Shown here: positions 50,973 to 58,490 of the stretch, piece by piece
Position numbering within the stretch: the stretch's first letter is position 1
Layout of the letters: the number at the start of each line of letters is the position of its first letter
Virus record (IMG/VR): IMGVR_UViG_3300048586_000467
Location: 1 to 62,952 of that record
Reading direction: 5' to 3' (one strand)
DNA length: 62,952 nt
Source of the DNA: a virus
Made by a program: the position numbers and the translations under genes
The notes under the pieces: generated by a model
The model's database searches: none
What the model saw: only the letters and a program-made list of their open reading frames with translations
What the model was told of the DNA's origin: nothing

Positions 50973-51200
50973 ATGGCACAAGACGAGATTACGACGCCTC
51001 GCCGGGAATGGCCGCGCGTGCCGATTCCACCAGAGCTATTCGATTTGGTCGTGACAATGGGGCGGTCGCAGCGGATCACCGAGCGCGACCTTTACCTGTT
51101 CATCTTCCTGGCTTTGAAGCGAGGCTACCCGGACGAGTACGCCAAATTCCGGGAACACTTCAATCTCGCACCCTTCGAGGACGCGACCAAGACCGACTAA
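50973..51200 (+). CDS. Small hypothetical protein
   Basis: 75 residues from the ATG after AGAGAGGCAAG. RVPIPPELFDLVVTMGRSQRITERDLYLFIFLALKRG is a plausible ribbon-helix-helix or small helical domain. First gene after the switch-like region, so possibly a Cro-like antagonist; this is speculation from position. Confidence 0.5.
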   Translation: MAQDEITTPRREWPRVPIPPELFDLVVTMGRSQRITERDLYLFIFLALKRGYPDEYAKFREHFNLAPFEDATKTD

Positions 51201-51221
51201 CCGCTATCGATTCGAAATCCC

Positions 51222-51256
51222 AAACGGCTCACGATGCTCGCCATCGTGGGCCGTTT
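51222..51256 (+). terminator. Intrinsic terminator
   Basis: AAACGGCTCACGATG pairs with CATCGTGGGCCGTTT over a short loop, with TTTT at the end of the second arm. Follows the gene at 50973. Confidence 0.7.
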
Positions 51257-51336
51257 TGCGTTTCGAATGGGTTAGAAAGGATGGAATCGCGTACGAACAG
51301 ATCAGCATTACTTGTGTTTGTTACCTGGTTCGATAG

Positions 51337-51352
51337 TAGAATGGATGTTCTA
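51337..51352. promoter_or_regulatory. LexA-type box before the replication/recombination run
   Basis: TAGAAT-GGAT-GTTCTA, symmetric in the outer five bases of each half. It sits directly before the ribosome site and start at 51364; TAGAAT could itself be the -10. Confidence 0.65.
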
Positions 51353-51363
51353 GGAGGAAGGCC

Positions 51364-51849
51364 ATGTTCGCAAAGACCAATCGACAACCCGCGTGGCGTA
51401 ACCGAGGCTATTCCAGTGCCGCGGAGGCTCGTCAGGAGCGGCGCTCGATGTACGGCACCAACAGCAATCGCCAGCGCAGTCGCTATCATGACGAAGGTCT
51501 CGCCGTCGGCTTTTCGCCACCGACCGCCGAGGACATGCTGCGCCTGAGTCGTTATTGGGCAACGGAAACCCGTCTGCATGACATTGGTGATGTGGTCCCC
51601 GTTGTCTACCTCGGCAGCGTTCTGGAAGTGACCATCAAGGACGCCTTCGCCAACCCCAGCGGCGAATGGATCTATGGCACCGACAGCTACAGTGTTCGTG
51701 AGATCAGCCAGAAGGCGCTCGTCGAACAGGTCCTGCCGTTGAACTACGTGGCTGAGCAGCTCGCCCGCGAGCGGACCCAGATCCTCGCCTTGAAGCGCGG
51801 CAGCCGCCGTCGCGATACGCGCCGAATCAATCAGGCCCTACCTGGTTAA
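51364..51849 (+). CDS. Hypothetical protein under a LexA-type box
   Basis: 161 residues with a basic N-terminus (KTNRQPAWRNRG, ARQERRSMYG) and a folded middle (GDVVPVVYLGSVLEVTIKDAF, WIYGTDSYSVREISQKALVEQV). A LexA-type box lies 12 bases upstream, so it should respond to the same regulator as the capsid and lysis promoters. Unknown family. Confidence 0.55.
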   Translation: MFAKTNRQPAWRNRGYSSAAEARQERRSMYGTNSNRQRSRYHDEGLAVGFSPPTAEDMLRLSRYWATETRLHDIGDVVPVVYLGSVLEVTIKDAFANPSGEWIYGTDSYSVREISQKALVEQVLPLNYVAEQLARERTQILALKRGSRRRDTRRINQALPG

Positions 51850-51859
51850 GGGTAGGGCC
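51834..51859 (+). terminator. Hairpin over the stop of the 51364 gene
   Basis: GGCCCTACC (51834-51842) pairs with GGTAGGGCC (51851-51859); only ATTTG follows, so termination would be weak. Confidence 0.4.
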
Positions 51860-51926
51860 CATTTGGGACTTCAGGACAGGGTGGGCTTAGCTGGCAACAC
51901 CCTCTCCTAGCCACGGAGTATAACAC

Positions 51927-53201
51927 ATGGCACTTACTATGAACGACGTTCCCTCGACTTCGGTCATCCAGGTCATGAAAGAGATCTGGACGGCAACATC
52001 CGCATCGCGCTTTGTCGCCGGGTTGTTTCCGGGCACGGCGAACGAGCGCAATGCGGACGCCCTGTATGTCATGATGCTCGGTCTGGAAGTCGGCCTGCCG
52101 GCGGCGATGGCGCTCAGGGCCATTCGCCTGGACGCTGGTCAGGCCTGTATTTCGCCGCGCACCGCACTCTACATTCTAGTCAAGGCGGGGTTCGAGGTTG
52201 TGATGCCGGACCCCGCAACATTGGACGCGGAGTCGGTCGTCAAGATCAGGCGACCGAGCAGCGCAGAATACCGCAGTTACAAATGTCCAATAGCCGACGA
52301 CAAAGAGACGGCAATCTGGGCCGCCGTCGCCAGCGCCGCTCGTCTCGAAGCCGTCGACTACCTGGGCGGCCTGCATATTGTTATGCCGGCTGTCAACCCA
52401 TCGGCACCCGCAGTGCAGGCACATAGCAACGGCGACCCTGCTTCGACGAGCAGTGAAGACGATGCGGATGAAGACAAGGCGCGTGAGGATAGCGGGCCGA
52501 AGCCGTGGCCTCAGACTGAAGCCTGGGGCATTTTCAAGGACTGGCTGCACAAGCTTGGTCTGTCGGTGGATGACGCCAGAGTGTTGGCCGGACTAGAACC
52601 CAACGAAAGCTGGGCCGCCCGCTACCCGACCGCCAAGGAAGCTTGCGTCGTCATCGACGAACGCCGCAAGCAGCCCGCTACGCCGAAAAAAGCGTGGGTG
52701 CCGGAAGTCATCGAGACCGCCAAGCATGTCTACCAGCTCGACCCGGAAAGCATGTTGAAGATCCTCGGCAAGAAGAGCTTCAACGACTTCCCGGACAAGG
52801 CGGCTGCTGAAAACACCATGCACCGCACGGCGGTTGAGCGTCAGCTCCCGGTCGTATCAGATCGGGTTACCTACAGCAACTACGGCAAGAACGGTAAGGC
52901 AATTGAGTTTGAGACACCGGGGATCATCCTGCGTCTGCCCGGTGGTCGCGAGGCCATTGTTCAGAAGCTGGGTGATGACGGCAAGGTGTTCTATGACGAG
53001 AACGGACTGACAGTCTGGGAAACGGGTCAACAGTACGATATCGACCCAGTCAAGATCGTCTGGTCGAAAAACCAGAAGGGGGTGATCACTATTGAGTCGA
53101 TCACCCTGGTTACGCCCTATGCAGCTTACGACGAGCAGGCTACTGATGACAAACCGATTGACCTGGCGAAGGAATTTCCACGGGAACCGGTTAAAGCCTA
53201 G
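51927..53201 (+). CDS. RecT-like recombination protein candidate
   Basis: 424 residues. The N-terminal third resembles phage RecT-family-like proteins: NADALYVMMLGLEVGLPAAMALRAIRL then CISPRTALYILVKAGFEVV and a dA--A-L-A region. The middle (~165-185) is low complexity and acidic; the last 130 residues are beta-rich. It lies before the initiator and DnaB genes. Single-strand annealing is the inferred role; confidence is moderate because the conserved core is short. Confidence 0.5.
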   Translation: MALTMNDVPSTSVIQVMKEIWTATSASRFVAGLFPGTANERNADALYVMMLGLEVGLPAAMALRAIRLDAGQACISPRTALYILVKAGFEVVMPDPATLDAESVVKIRRPSSAEYRSYKCPIADDKETAIWAAVASAARLEAVDYLGGLHIVMPAVNPSAPAVQAHSNGDPASTSSEDDADEDKAREDSGPKPWPQTEAWGIFKDWLHKLGLSVDDARVLAGLEPNESWAARYPTAKEACVVIDERRKQPATPKKAWVPEVIETAKHVYQLDPESMLKILGKKSFNDFPDKAAAENTMHRTAVERQLPVVSDRVTYSNYGKNGKAIEFETPGIILRLPGGREAIVQKLGDDGKVFYDENGLTVWETGQQYDIDPVKIVWSKNQKGVITIESITLVTPYAAYDEQATDDKPIDLAKEFPREPVKA

Positions 53202-53401
53202 GAGACTTGCCCATCTGGGCTTGACACGGGATTACGATGGAGAGAGAAGGCGAAACGCCGATAGGATGAGGCGATTTCGCTAGGCTACCAGAAACGGAGG
53301 CGGGCCAGGTGTGGAAGACCTGGCCCGCCTGAAATCCCTTTTCGTAGGAGGCCTCCAGCATAACACGCCCGGCCGGGTTATGCCATTAAGGGTTGCTAAA
53401 T
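53202..53401. other. Inverted-repeat cluster before the initiator gene (origin candidate)
   Basis: No gene. The region holds GGCG-aaa-CGCC (53249-53259); a perfect 13-bp stem AGGCGGGCCAGGT / ACCTGGCCCGCCT (53298-53330) that may terminate upstream transcription; the palindrome GGAGGCCTCC (53347-53356); and GCATAAC / GTTATGC (53358-53383) enclosing CCCGGCCGGG. The density of palindromes directly before the replication initiator candidate fits an origin, an operator cluster or a structured leader. Confidence 0.5.
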
Positions 53402-54532
53402 ATGACGATGCCAATATTCCTCGAACTTCTCGCTGAAGATAAGTCAGTTATTTCTTATCGGAAGCGGTTCGCCATGGCGCTGGACAGCGCGATGGCTGCG
53501 TTATTACTCCAACAAATGATTCACCTGTGGAAGCTCAAGGGCAGGCGGCCCTTCTACAAATTCCGCCTGCCGTGCCAGCATGCACTGTACGAACCCGACG
53601 ATTCCTGGGTCGAGGAAATGGAGTGGAGCAAGAACGAGTTCGACTCTGCTCTAAAAGTCATTGGTACGAAGATCGTCCGGGGCGTCAGCAAGAGCGATAT
53701 GCTGGCAACCGAGTTTCCAGAGCGGAAGACTGGCGAGGCGGATAGCTCGTACTATGACCGTCTCCAGGTTGCTTTTAGCCGCCTTGTCATTTATTGGACG
53801 GACAGCAATCGCCTGACGTGGTATCAGGTGAATGAGGATTTACTAGGTAAATTCATAAACCGGATTTACCTAGATAAATCTGTAACCCTGCGTTACCTAA
53901 AAAGCCAGCTTCCCGGCACTATCCAGAAAAATCAGGAATCGGGAAATACCTCGAATCCAGAGACTCTTTCAGAGACATCTACAGAGACAAAAGACTCGGC
54001 GCGCTGTTCGCGCGCAGATGTTGAAGCCTCTTTTTTGATGCCAATGCCAAAAGGCTACAGCAGGACTTTGCGGTTGACCGTGCTGCTTCCTAGCCTGCTC
54101 GCTCTGCTTCAGCGGGAGTTGACAGAAGTTGAGATGCAGGCTGCTGAAGCAGAGCGCAAAGCAGTGCAGGACGAGGCGATTGTCGCCAACATCAAGGCGT
54201 GGCTCGAAGCAACCAAAAACCTCGACCCCAATGCATACAAGAATAAAACTTACCGCTCGTACGCAAAAGCTCTGCATGAAGCTGGCTGCACAGCCGAAGA
54301 CATCAAGGCCTTTGTGAACGACCGGATGCAGGAAGAATTCTGGCGCAAGGCAGGCGTGTCGCTTCAAGTCATCGTCAAAGACATCCAGCGCTGGAGGGAG
54401 AGCAAGGTTGATCATGCGCCGCCCCTGGCAGGTGATCTGGAAGACGACTTCGCTGAAAACCCGGAGGATCCTTACGTGGCGATGCCAAGTGCTGTTCGTG
54501 ATCTCTATGCTGCACTTGGGATACCCCAATAA
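53402..54532 (+). CDS. Replication initiator / replisome organiser candidate
   Basis: 376 residues. The N-terminal ~190 residues look like a winged-helix initiator (SAMAALLLQQMIHLWKLKGRRPFYK; SWVEEMEWSKNEFDSALKVIGTKIV). The C-terminus (KTYRSYAKALHEAGCTAEDIKAFVNDRM) is DnaD-like. It overlaps the DnaB gene by one base, the classic initiator-helicase pairing of phages. Confidence 0.65.
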   Translation: MTMPIFLELLAEDKSVISYRKRFAMALDSAMAALLLQQMIHLWKLKGRRPFYKFRLPCQHALYEPDDSWVEEMEWSKNEFDSALKVIGTKIVRGVSKSDMLATEFPERKTGEADSSYYDRLQVAFSRLVIYWTDSNRLTWYQVNEDLLGKFINRIYLDKSVTLRYLKSQLPGTIQKNQESGNTSNPETLSETSTETKDSARCSRADVEASFLMPMPKGYSRTLRLTVLLPSLLALLQRELTEVEMQAAEAERKAVQDEAIVANIKAWLEATKNLDPNAYKNKTYRSYAKALHEAGCTAEDIKAFVNDRMQEEFWRKAGVSLQVIVKDIQRWRESKVDHAPPLAGDLEDDFAENPEDPYVAMPSAVRDLYAALGIPQ

Positions 54533-55980
54533 TGGCTAAGCAGAAGGTGATTACAAGCAATTCGACGCCTTTGATTCTTTCAGGGCAGGTGCCGTACAGC
54601 CAGGAAGCGGAAGAGGCCGTGTTGGGGGCTGTGCTAGTCAACCCGGAGGTCGCATCCCAGGTTGCCAAGTTCCTCAATCCAGAGGATTTTTACATTCTCA
54701 GACACACATACATCTGGCAGGCAATTCTCGACATTCGCAGTCGTGGCGGAACGGTCGATTACCTCACCGTTGCCGAGGAATTGCGCAGTCAGGGACGGTT
54801 GACTGAAGTCGGAGGCCCGGCCTACCTGACCAACCTCATGAACAGTATGCCGACATCGATGCACGCGGAAGTCTACGGTCGCATCGTCGAGCGGGCTGCG
54901 ATTCGGCGCTACCTTATGGCGGCGGCTGACGAGATAAAGACCTGGGCGCTTGATGAGGAAATCCCTCTGGAGCGCGTCGTACAACAGTCGGATCAGGCGC
55001 TCTTCCAGCCCATCGCACGCTTCACCATGAATACCCGTGAAACGATGTTCGACGCCATTACCAATTACTTCAACCGGATCAGTGAGGCGAGTCGCAATCC
55101 CGATGAGGTGATGGGCCTGCCGTCGGGCCTGCGCGATCTAGATAAGCAGCTCAATGGCTTTATTCGCGGACTGGTGTACGTATTCGCTGCGGTGCCCGGC
55201 ATGGGTAAGACCGACCTGCTACTCAATTTTCTGGCAGCATCGATTGGCTTTGGTGCGAGCGTGCTCTTTCTCAGCCTGGAGCTGGAGCGCTGGCGGGTGC
55301 TTAACAAGTTGACGTCCATTATGACCGGCGTTGAACATGCACGATTGCTTCAAGGCAAACTGACCAGTAATGAGTGGGAAAAGGTCGCTCGTGCGCTGGC
55401 TTCGGTGAGTCGACCGGGTGTTGAGATCGAAGACTTTAACGACCAGGAAACGTCACTCGATAACATCAAGACCTTTGTCGATGCTTGGCGGGATCGGTAT
55501 GGGCTGGATCTGCTGCTGATCGACTATGCGGGGCTGATTACCACAGGTCAGAACAAATCAGAGTATGAAGAAGGTGTCTACGGCATTAAAAACCTGCGGA
55601 AGATGGCGCGGCGCTGGAATGTACCTGTCGTGGCGGCTGCGCAATTCAATGAATTTACGGTCAATAGTCGCCAGAACAAGCGGCCTCAAATGTCTGACCT
55701 GCGCTATGGCGGCGTTCGTGAGATTGACGTCCTGGGCGGCATCTATTTCGACAATTTCTACTCACCGCACGGACGTGTTCAAAGTCAGCCAGGGATCGCG
55801 GAAATTCATCTGCTGAAGAACCGTGATGCGCCGCGCAGTATCGTGGAAGTGTTCCGGGACGGGGCAATCGCAAAATTCAGTGATAGAAGCCCTAATGCCA
55901 GAGTGTCCTCGCCGCCGGTCCAGCACTACCTCGATGAGCTGGATGACCGCGCCTATGGCGAAACTGAGGACGACGAATAA
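54532..55980 (+). CDS. dnaB: Replicative DNA helicase, DnaB family
   Basis: 482 residues. The N-terminal domain has PYSQEAEEAVLGAVL and EDFYILRHTYIWQAI; the motor domain has PGMGKTDLLL (222-231), VLFLSLELE and LLLIDYAGLI. QMSDLRYGGVREIDVLGGI corresponds to motif 4. The usual RPGMGKT arginine is valine here. It unwinds the replication fork; no phage DNA polymerase gene was found, so the host replisome is probably recruited. Confidence 0.9.
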   Translation: MAKQKVITSNSTPLILSGQVPYSQEAEEAVLGAVLVNPEVASQVAKFLNPEDFYILRHTYIWQAILDIRSRGGTVDYLTVAEELRSQGRLTEVGGPAYLTNLMNSMPTSMHAEVYGRIVERAAIRRYLMAAADEIKTWALDEEIPLERVVQQSDQALFQPIARFTMNTRETMFDAITNYFNRISEASRNPDEVMGLPSGLRDLDKQLNGFIRGLVYVFAAVPGMGKTDLLLNFLAASIGFGASVLFLSLELERWRVLNKLTSIMTGVEHARLLQGKLTSNEWEKVARALASVSRPGVEIEDFNDQETSLDNIKTFVDAWRDRYGLDLLLIDYAGLITTGQNKSEYEEGVYGIKNLRKMARRWNVPVVAAAQFNEFTVNSRQNKRPQMSDLRYGGVREIDVLGGIYFDNFYSPHGRVQSQPGIAEIHLLKNRDAPRSIVEVFRDGAIAKFSDRSPNARVSSPPVQHYLDELDDRAYGETEDDE

Positions 55981-55981
55981 C

Positions 55982-56010
55982 TTGACCTACCCAGAAAACA
56001 TATATACTAT
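55982..56010 (+). promoter_or_regulatory. Sigma70-like promoter of the 56044 gene
   Basis: TTGACC, 17 bases, TACTAT, immediately after the DnaB stop. Confidence 0.65.
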
Positions 56011-56030
56011 GTGTATACGGTATATGTTTT
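55995..56030. promoter_or_regulatory. Palindromic operator around the -10 element
   Basis: AAAACATATA (55995-56004) and TATATGTTTT (56021-56030) form a perfect 10-bp inverted repeat with 16 bases between, enclosing the -10 and start region. A dimeric repressor is likely, perhaps the gene product itself. Confidence 0.55.
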
Positions 56031-56043
56031 CTAAGGCGGCACA

Positions 56044-56697
56044 ATGGTAGCTCATAAGGGACATGGCTGGAAGCGTCTGTCAGTCAACATGAATTCACAC
56101 ATTGCTGAACTGGAAAAATCCATTACTGATCGGCAGCCGGCTTCACGTAGTGTTCTGGTGAGCAACGCTGTCGGGGCGTTCCGGGAAGCGCTGGTCGATC
56201 AGCATCGGCAATATCCGACTTTCACTGAACATTGGTTGGGCTATGCGGAAAAGGTAGTGGGACATGTTGTTGGCGGAACTACTATCCATCTGACTGACGA
56301 CACCGAAGCCGACCTGCAGGCGCTGGGCGCGTGGCTCGAGCAGAGTGGCAAGAAACAATTGCTGATGGTGAAGGGCGGTTACAACCGAAAACTGCTGATT
56401 TATCTGGCAATGCGCTGGTATGACGACCTCCTGACCACCATCGCAGAGGTCAATGCCGCACTCCCGACTGCTGATGACATCCGGGCGATAAAGTCATCCG
56501 CCAACGCGCACTTCGAGCTGCGCGATGATGAGGGTGGGGAGTTCGTGCTCTGGCTGGTCGACATGAACGGGACGCAATCAGGTTCTTACGGCGAAGGCGT
56601 TGAACGCCACATCAGCACGTATCAGGGGTTACCCGCGCCCGAAGAGGCGCGCCAGGCCGCGATAACTTGGTTAAATACCAACGCTCACTGGCTATAA
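56044..56697 (+). CDS. Hypothetical protein, possible autoregulator
   Basis: 217 residues. Residues ~1-60 (WKRLSVNMNSHIAELEKSI, SRSVLVSNAVGAFREALVDQ) look like a ribbon-helix-helix segment, followed by a helical domain with WLGYAEKVVGHVVGGTTIHLTDDTEADLQALGAWLEQ. Operator-promoter architecture upstream supports regulation by a DNA-binding protein. No family recognised. Confidence 0.55.
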   Translation: MVAHKGHGWKRLSVNMNSHIAELEKSITDRQPASRSVLVSNAVGAFREALVDQHRQYPTFTEHWLGYAEKVVGHVVGGTTIHLTDDTEADLQALGAWLEQSGKKQLLMVKGGYNRKLLIYLAMRWYDDLLTTIAEVNAALPTADDIRAIKSSANAHFELRDDEGGEFVLWLVDMNGTQSGSYGEGVERHISTYQGLPAPEEARQAAITWLNTNAHWL

Positions 56698-56707
56698 GGA
56701 GTGCTAT

Positions 56708-56727
56708 AAGTCGCATAAGTGCGACTT
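56708..56727 (+). terminator. Hairpin after the 56044 gene
   Basis: AAGTCGCA-taag-TGCGACTT, a perfect 8-bp stem 10 bases after the stop, followed by GTTTG. It runs into the -35 element of the tRNA promoter. Confidence 0.5.
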
Positions 56728-56729
56728 GT

Positions 56730-56759
56730 TTGACAAGTTGCGAACACGTGTGCTACTCT
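56730..56759 (+). promoter_or_regulatory. Promoter for the tRNA
   Basis: TTGACA, 18 bases, TACTCT; no gene lies between it and the tRNA, so the tRNA has its own transcript. Confidence 0.65.
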
Positions 56760-56803
56760 ATTTGAGGCCGAGCGGAGTGTACTAACGTCGCCACTTCGCT
56801 CCT

Positions 56804-56826
56804 GGGGGCGCCTCGTCAGCGCCCCC
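56804..56826 (+). other. GC-rich hairpin before the tRNA
   Basis: GGGGGCGC-N7-GCGCCCCC, a perfect 8-bp stem 16 bases before the tRNA. It may be a processing signal or a weak terminator (followed by GGTTCTT). Confidence 0.5.
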
Positions 56827-56842
56827 GGTTCTTCCTCATGAT

Positions 56843-56916
56843 GGCGGTATAGCTCAGCGGTAGAGCGCTCTGCTCGAAAAGCAGAGAGGTCGATGGTTCG
56901 AATCCTTCAATCGCCA
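56843..56916 (+). tRNA. tRNA with expanded anticodon arm (anticodon CGA or GAA)
   Basis: 74 nt. Acceptor GGCGGTA with AATCGCC (one mismatch), D-arm GCTC-AGCGGTA-GAGC, variable loop AGGTC, T-arm GATGG-TTCGAAT-CCTTC (one mismatch). CCA is not fully encoded. The anticodon stem CTCTG/CAGAG leaves a 9-nt loop CTCGAAAAG. Counting from the 5' side gives C32-U33-CGA; pairing the extra C-G gives a 7-nt loop with GAA but C in place of the universal U33. The short variable loop argues against serine. Decoding is unclear. Confidence 0.75.
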
Positions 56917-57250
56917 CATGCTAACTTTATTGTCCGGTCGCCTTGAGTGAGCACCTGCGCTACTCGCATCCCAATCACAGGCGGTAGAGCGGCACCGGCA
57001 AAAGAAGCATTCAACGGAGAGGGGGGCAGGGTTCGTCCGGTGCACCGTCAAGCGCCGAGGTGCCTCTGGTGGTTATACCCGGTCTTAACTCAAGCCCCTC
57101 CGATCCCAAAACTATTTTTGATGCTAATTTTAAGGCGCTCGGCAGGTAGCACAAAAGCGCCACACAGACGAGAGAGGTTGTCGACCCGCAGCACGCGGTC
57201 ACCTGCTGGCCTAAGGGCCTGACCGGGCGGGGAGACACCTCAAACGCGGC
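56917..57250 (+). other. Intergenic region after the tRNA, possible untranslated RNA
   Basis: About 330 bases without a credible gene. It starts behind the tRNA and ends at a strong terminator (57251-57285), so it is probably transcribed. It contains several G/C-rich segments that can pair (for example GAGGGG near 57019 with CCCCTC near 57095). I see no second tRNA. It may be a small RNA or the remnant of a lost gene. Confidence 0.4.
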
Positions 57251-57285
57251 GACACCCCGGAACAATCGTTCCGGGGTGTCTTTTT
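57251..57285 (+). terminator. Strong intrinsic terminator
   Basis: A perfect 13-bp stem GACACCCCGGAAC-aatc-GTTCCGGGGTGTC followed by TTTTT. It closes the tRNA transcript. Confidence 0.9.
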
Positions 57286-57290
57286 ATTCC

Positions 57291-57318
57291 TTGACAGGTC
57301 TAGTTGTTATTTTACCAT
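57291..57318 (+). promoter_or_regulatory. Promoter of the 57400 gene
   Basis: TTGACA, 16 bases, TACCAT. Two TGTACA hexamers (57328 and 57352), 24 bp apart, lie downstream and may be operator half-sites. Confidence 0.6.
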
Positions 57319-57399
57319 GATGGATAATGTACATCACAGTAACGTGAATGTTGTACACAATGAGAAACGGGAATATCGTATGCCCAGGAAGAGCCGGGA

Positions 57400-57861
57400 A
57401 TGACGTCCACCTTCCACATCCAGTATCGAGCAGGCGCAGCCGATCCGTGGCAGCGGCTTGAAGAGCCGTCGGACACGCGAGGGGAGCCAAAGCCACTGAG
57501 TTTCAAGAGTCGCGCGAAAGCCGAAAAGCGCGCGCTGGAATTCTCGATGGCGAATGAGGGTCAGTTTCGGGTCGTCAGCGACCAGCCTCTGACCGGGTCC
57601 TACTTCGTGTTTCTCGACGGTCACAAGCTGGTGCAGACACCTGGCGCCTTGCTCTCGTACCCGGATGAGCGCAGCGATGTACTGTCTCTCGAAACCCTGA
57701 TCGGTCCTGAGGTCGAGGCGCTGGAAAAAGCGAAAGTGCCGGAACCCCAGATCCGGGCGCTGGGCCGTCTTCTGGCCCGCTATGCCCGCTGCCGACCAGA
57801 ACTTCTTCGTAAAGTACACGCTGCGGCGGTCGCTGCCGCTGAAGGGGACGCACTATGCTAG
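57400..57861 (+). CDS. Hypothetical protein
   Basis: 153 residues. Beta-rich first half (STFHIQYRAGAADPWQRLEE, GSYFVFLDGHKLVQT) and a helical C-terminus (VEALEKAKVPEPQIRALGRLLARY). Heads a small two-gene operon with the gene at 57870. Unknown. Confidence 0.55.
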   Translation: MTSTFHIQYRAGAADPWQRLEEPSDTRGEPKPLSFKSRAKAEKRALEFSMANEGQFRVVSDQPLTGSYFVFLDGHKLVQTPGALLSYPDERSDVLSLETLIGPEVEALEKAKVPEPQIRALGRLLARYARCRPELLRKVHAAAVAAAEGDALC

Positions 57862-57869
57862 GATGCGAC

Positions 57870-58334
57870 ATGGCAGCAATTAAGCAGCGGTTTCAGATCA
57901 ATGAGCGTATCGCTGCCTACCTCAAGTTCATTGACGCGAAGCTGGGCGAGCAGGCCTTCGCCGATGCGTACACGTATCGCAGCAAGAACTACAACGTGAG
58001 CGGCATCGTCTCGACAGCCCTCACTCGCTGGGCAAGGAAAATCGGCGAAGGCGACGAGATTGCGCTCGACAAGCTGGAAGCTTATCTGATCGAATACCTG
58101 TATCTCGCCTACGTCAACAAAGGCAACACGACGCAGATCTACATCAACGAAATCACGTCCAATTCGTTCGACGTTATCGCCACGTATCTGCTCGACTACC
58201 CTGATGATGTGCCGCTCTTGGAACACAAAGGCAAGAAAAAGGTCAATCGGCACCTGATTATTATTCTGGCGCTGCTGAAGCTCTCTGAAGACCTGGGCCA
58301 CAAAATCCCCAACCTGCTGCCGCCCAAGCCTTAA
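57870..58334 (+). CDS. Hypothetical helical protein
   Basis: 154 residues from the ATG that has AGGA seven bases upstream (an ATG at 57855 is the alternative). Helical, with YLIEYLYLAYVNKGNTTQIY and a lysine-rich patch KGKKKVNRHLI. Followed by a strong terminator. Unknown. Confidence 0.55.
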   Translation: MAAIKQRFQINERIAAYLKFIDAKLGEQAFADAYTYRSKNYNVSGIVSTALTRWARKIGEGDEIALDKLEAYLIEYLYLAYVNKGNTTQIYINEITSNSFDVIATYLLDYPDDVPLLEHKGKKKVNRHLIIILALLKLSEDLGHKIPNLLPPKP

Positions 58335-58357
58335 TCTCTCACCTGTCAAACACTGAA

Positions 58358-58388
58358 GACCGCTGGTTGTTAAACCAGCGGTCTTTTT
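58358..58388 (+). terminator. Intrinsic terminator
   Basis: GACCGCTGGTT / AACCAGCGGTC, an 11-bp stem followed by TTTTT. Confidence 0.9.
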
Positions 58389-58433
58389 GATTCTCGCTCT
58401 CAAAATTCGTGCCATTGTAAGGAAAAAAGACAT

Positions 58434-58462
58434 TTGTTATGACATACAGTATATGCTATCAT
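58434..58462 (+). promoter_or_regulatory. Promoter of the 58.5-62.9 kb operon
   Basis: TTGTTA, 17 bases, TATCAT, with TGC before the -10. No terminator was seen between here and the E1-like gene, so this may be the main promoter of the ubiquitin-like cassette. Confidence 0.65.
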
Positions 58463-58490
58463 AAAGTGACATTTCACAAAGGAGGCTGAC

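Noticed and set aside
57000-57110. Possible second tRNA
   Set aside because: Some terminal pairing exists, but no D-arm or T-arm fits on either strand.
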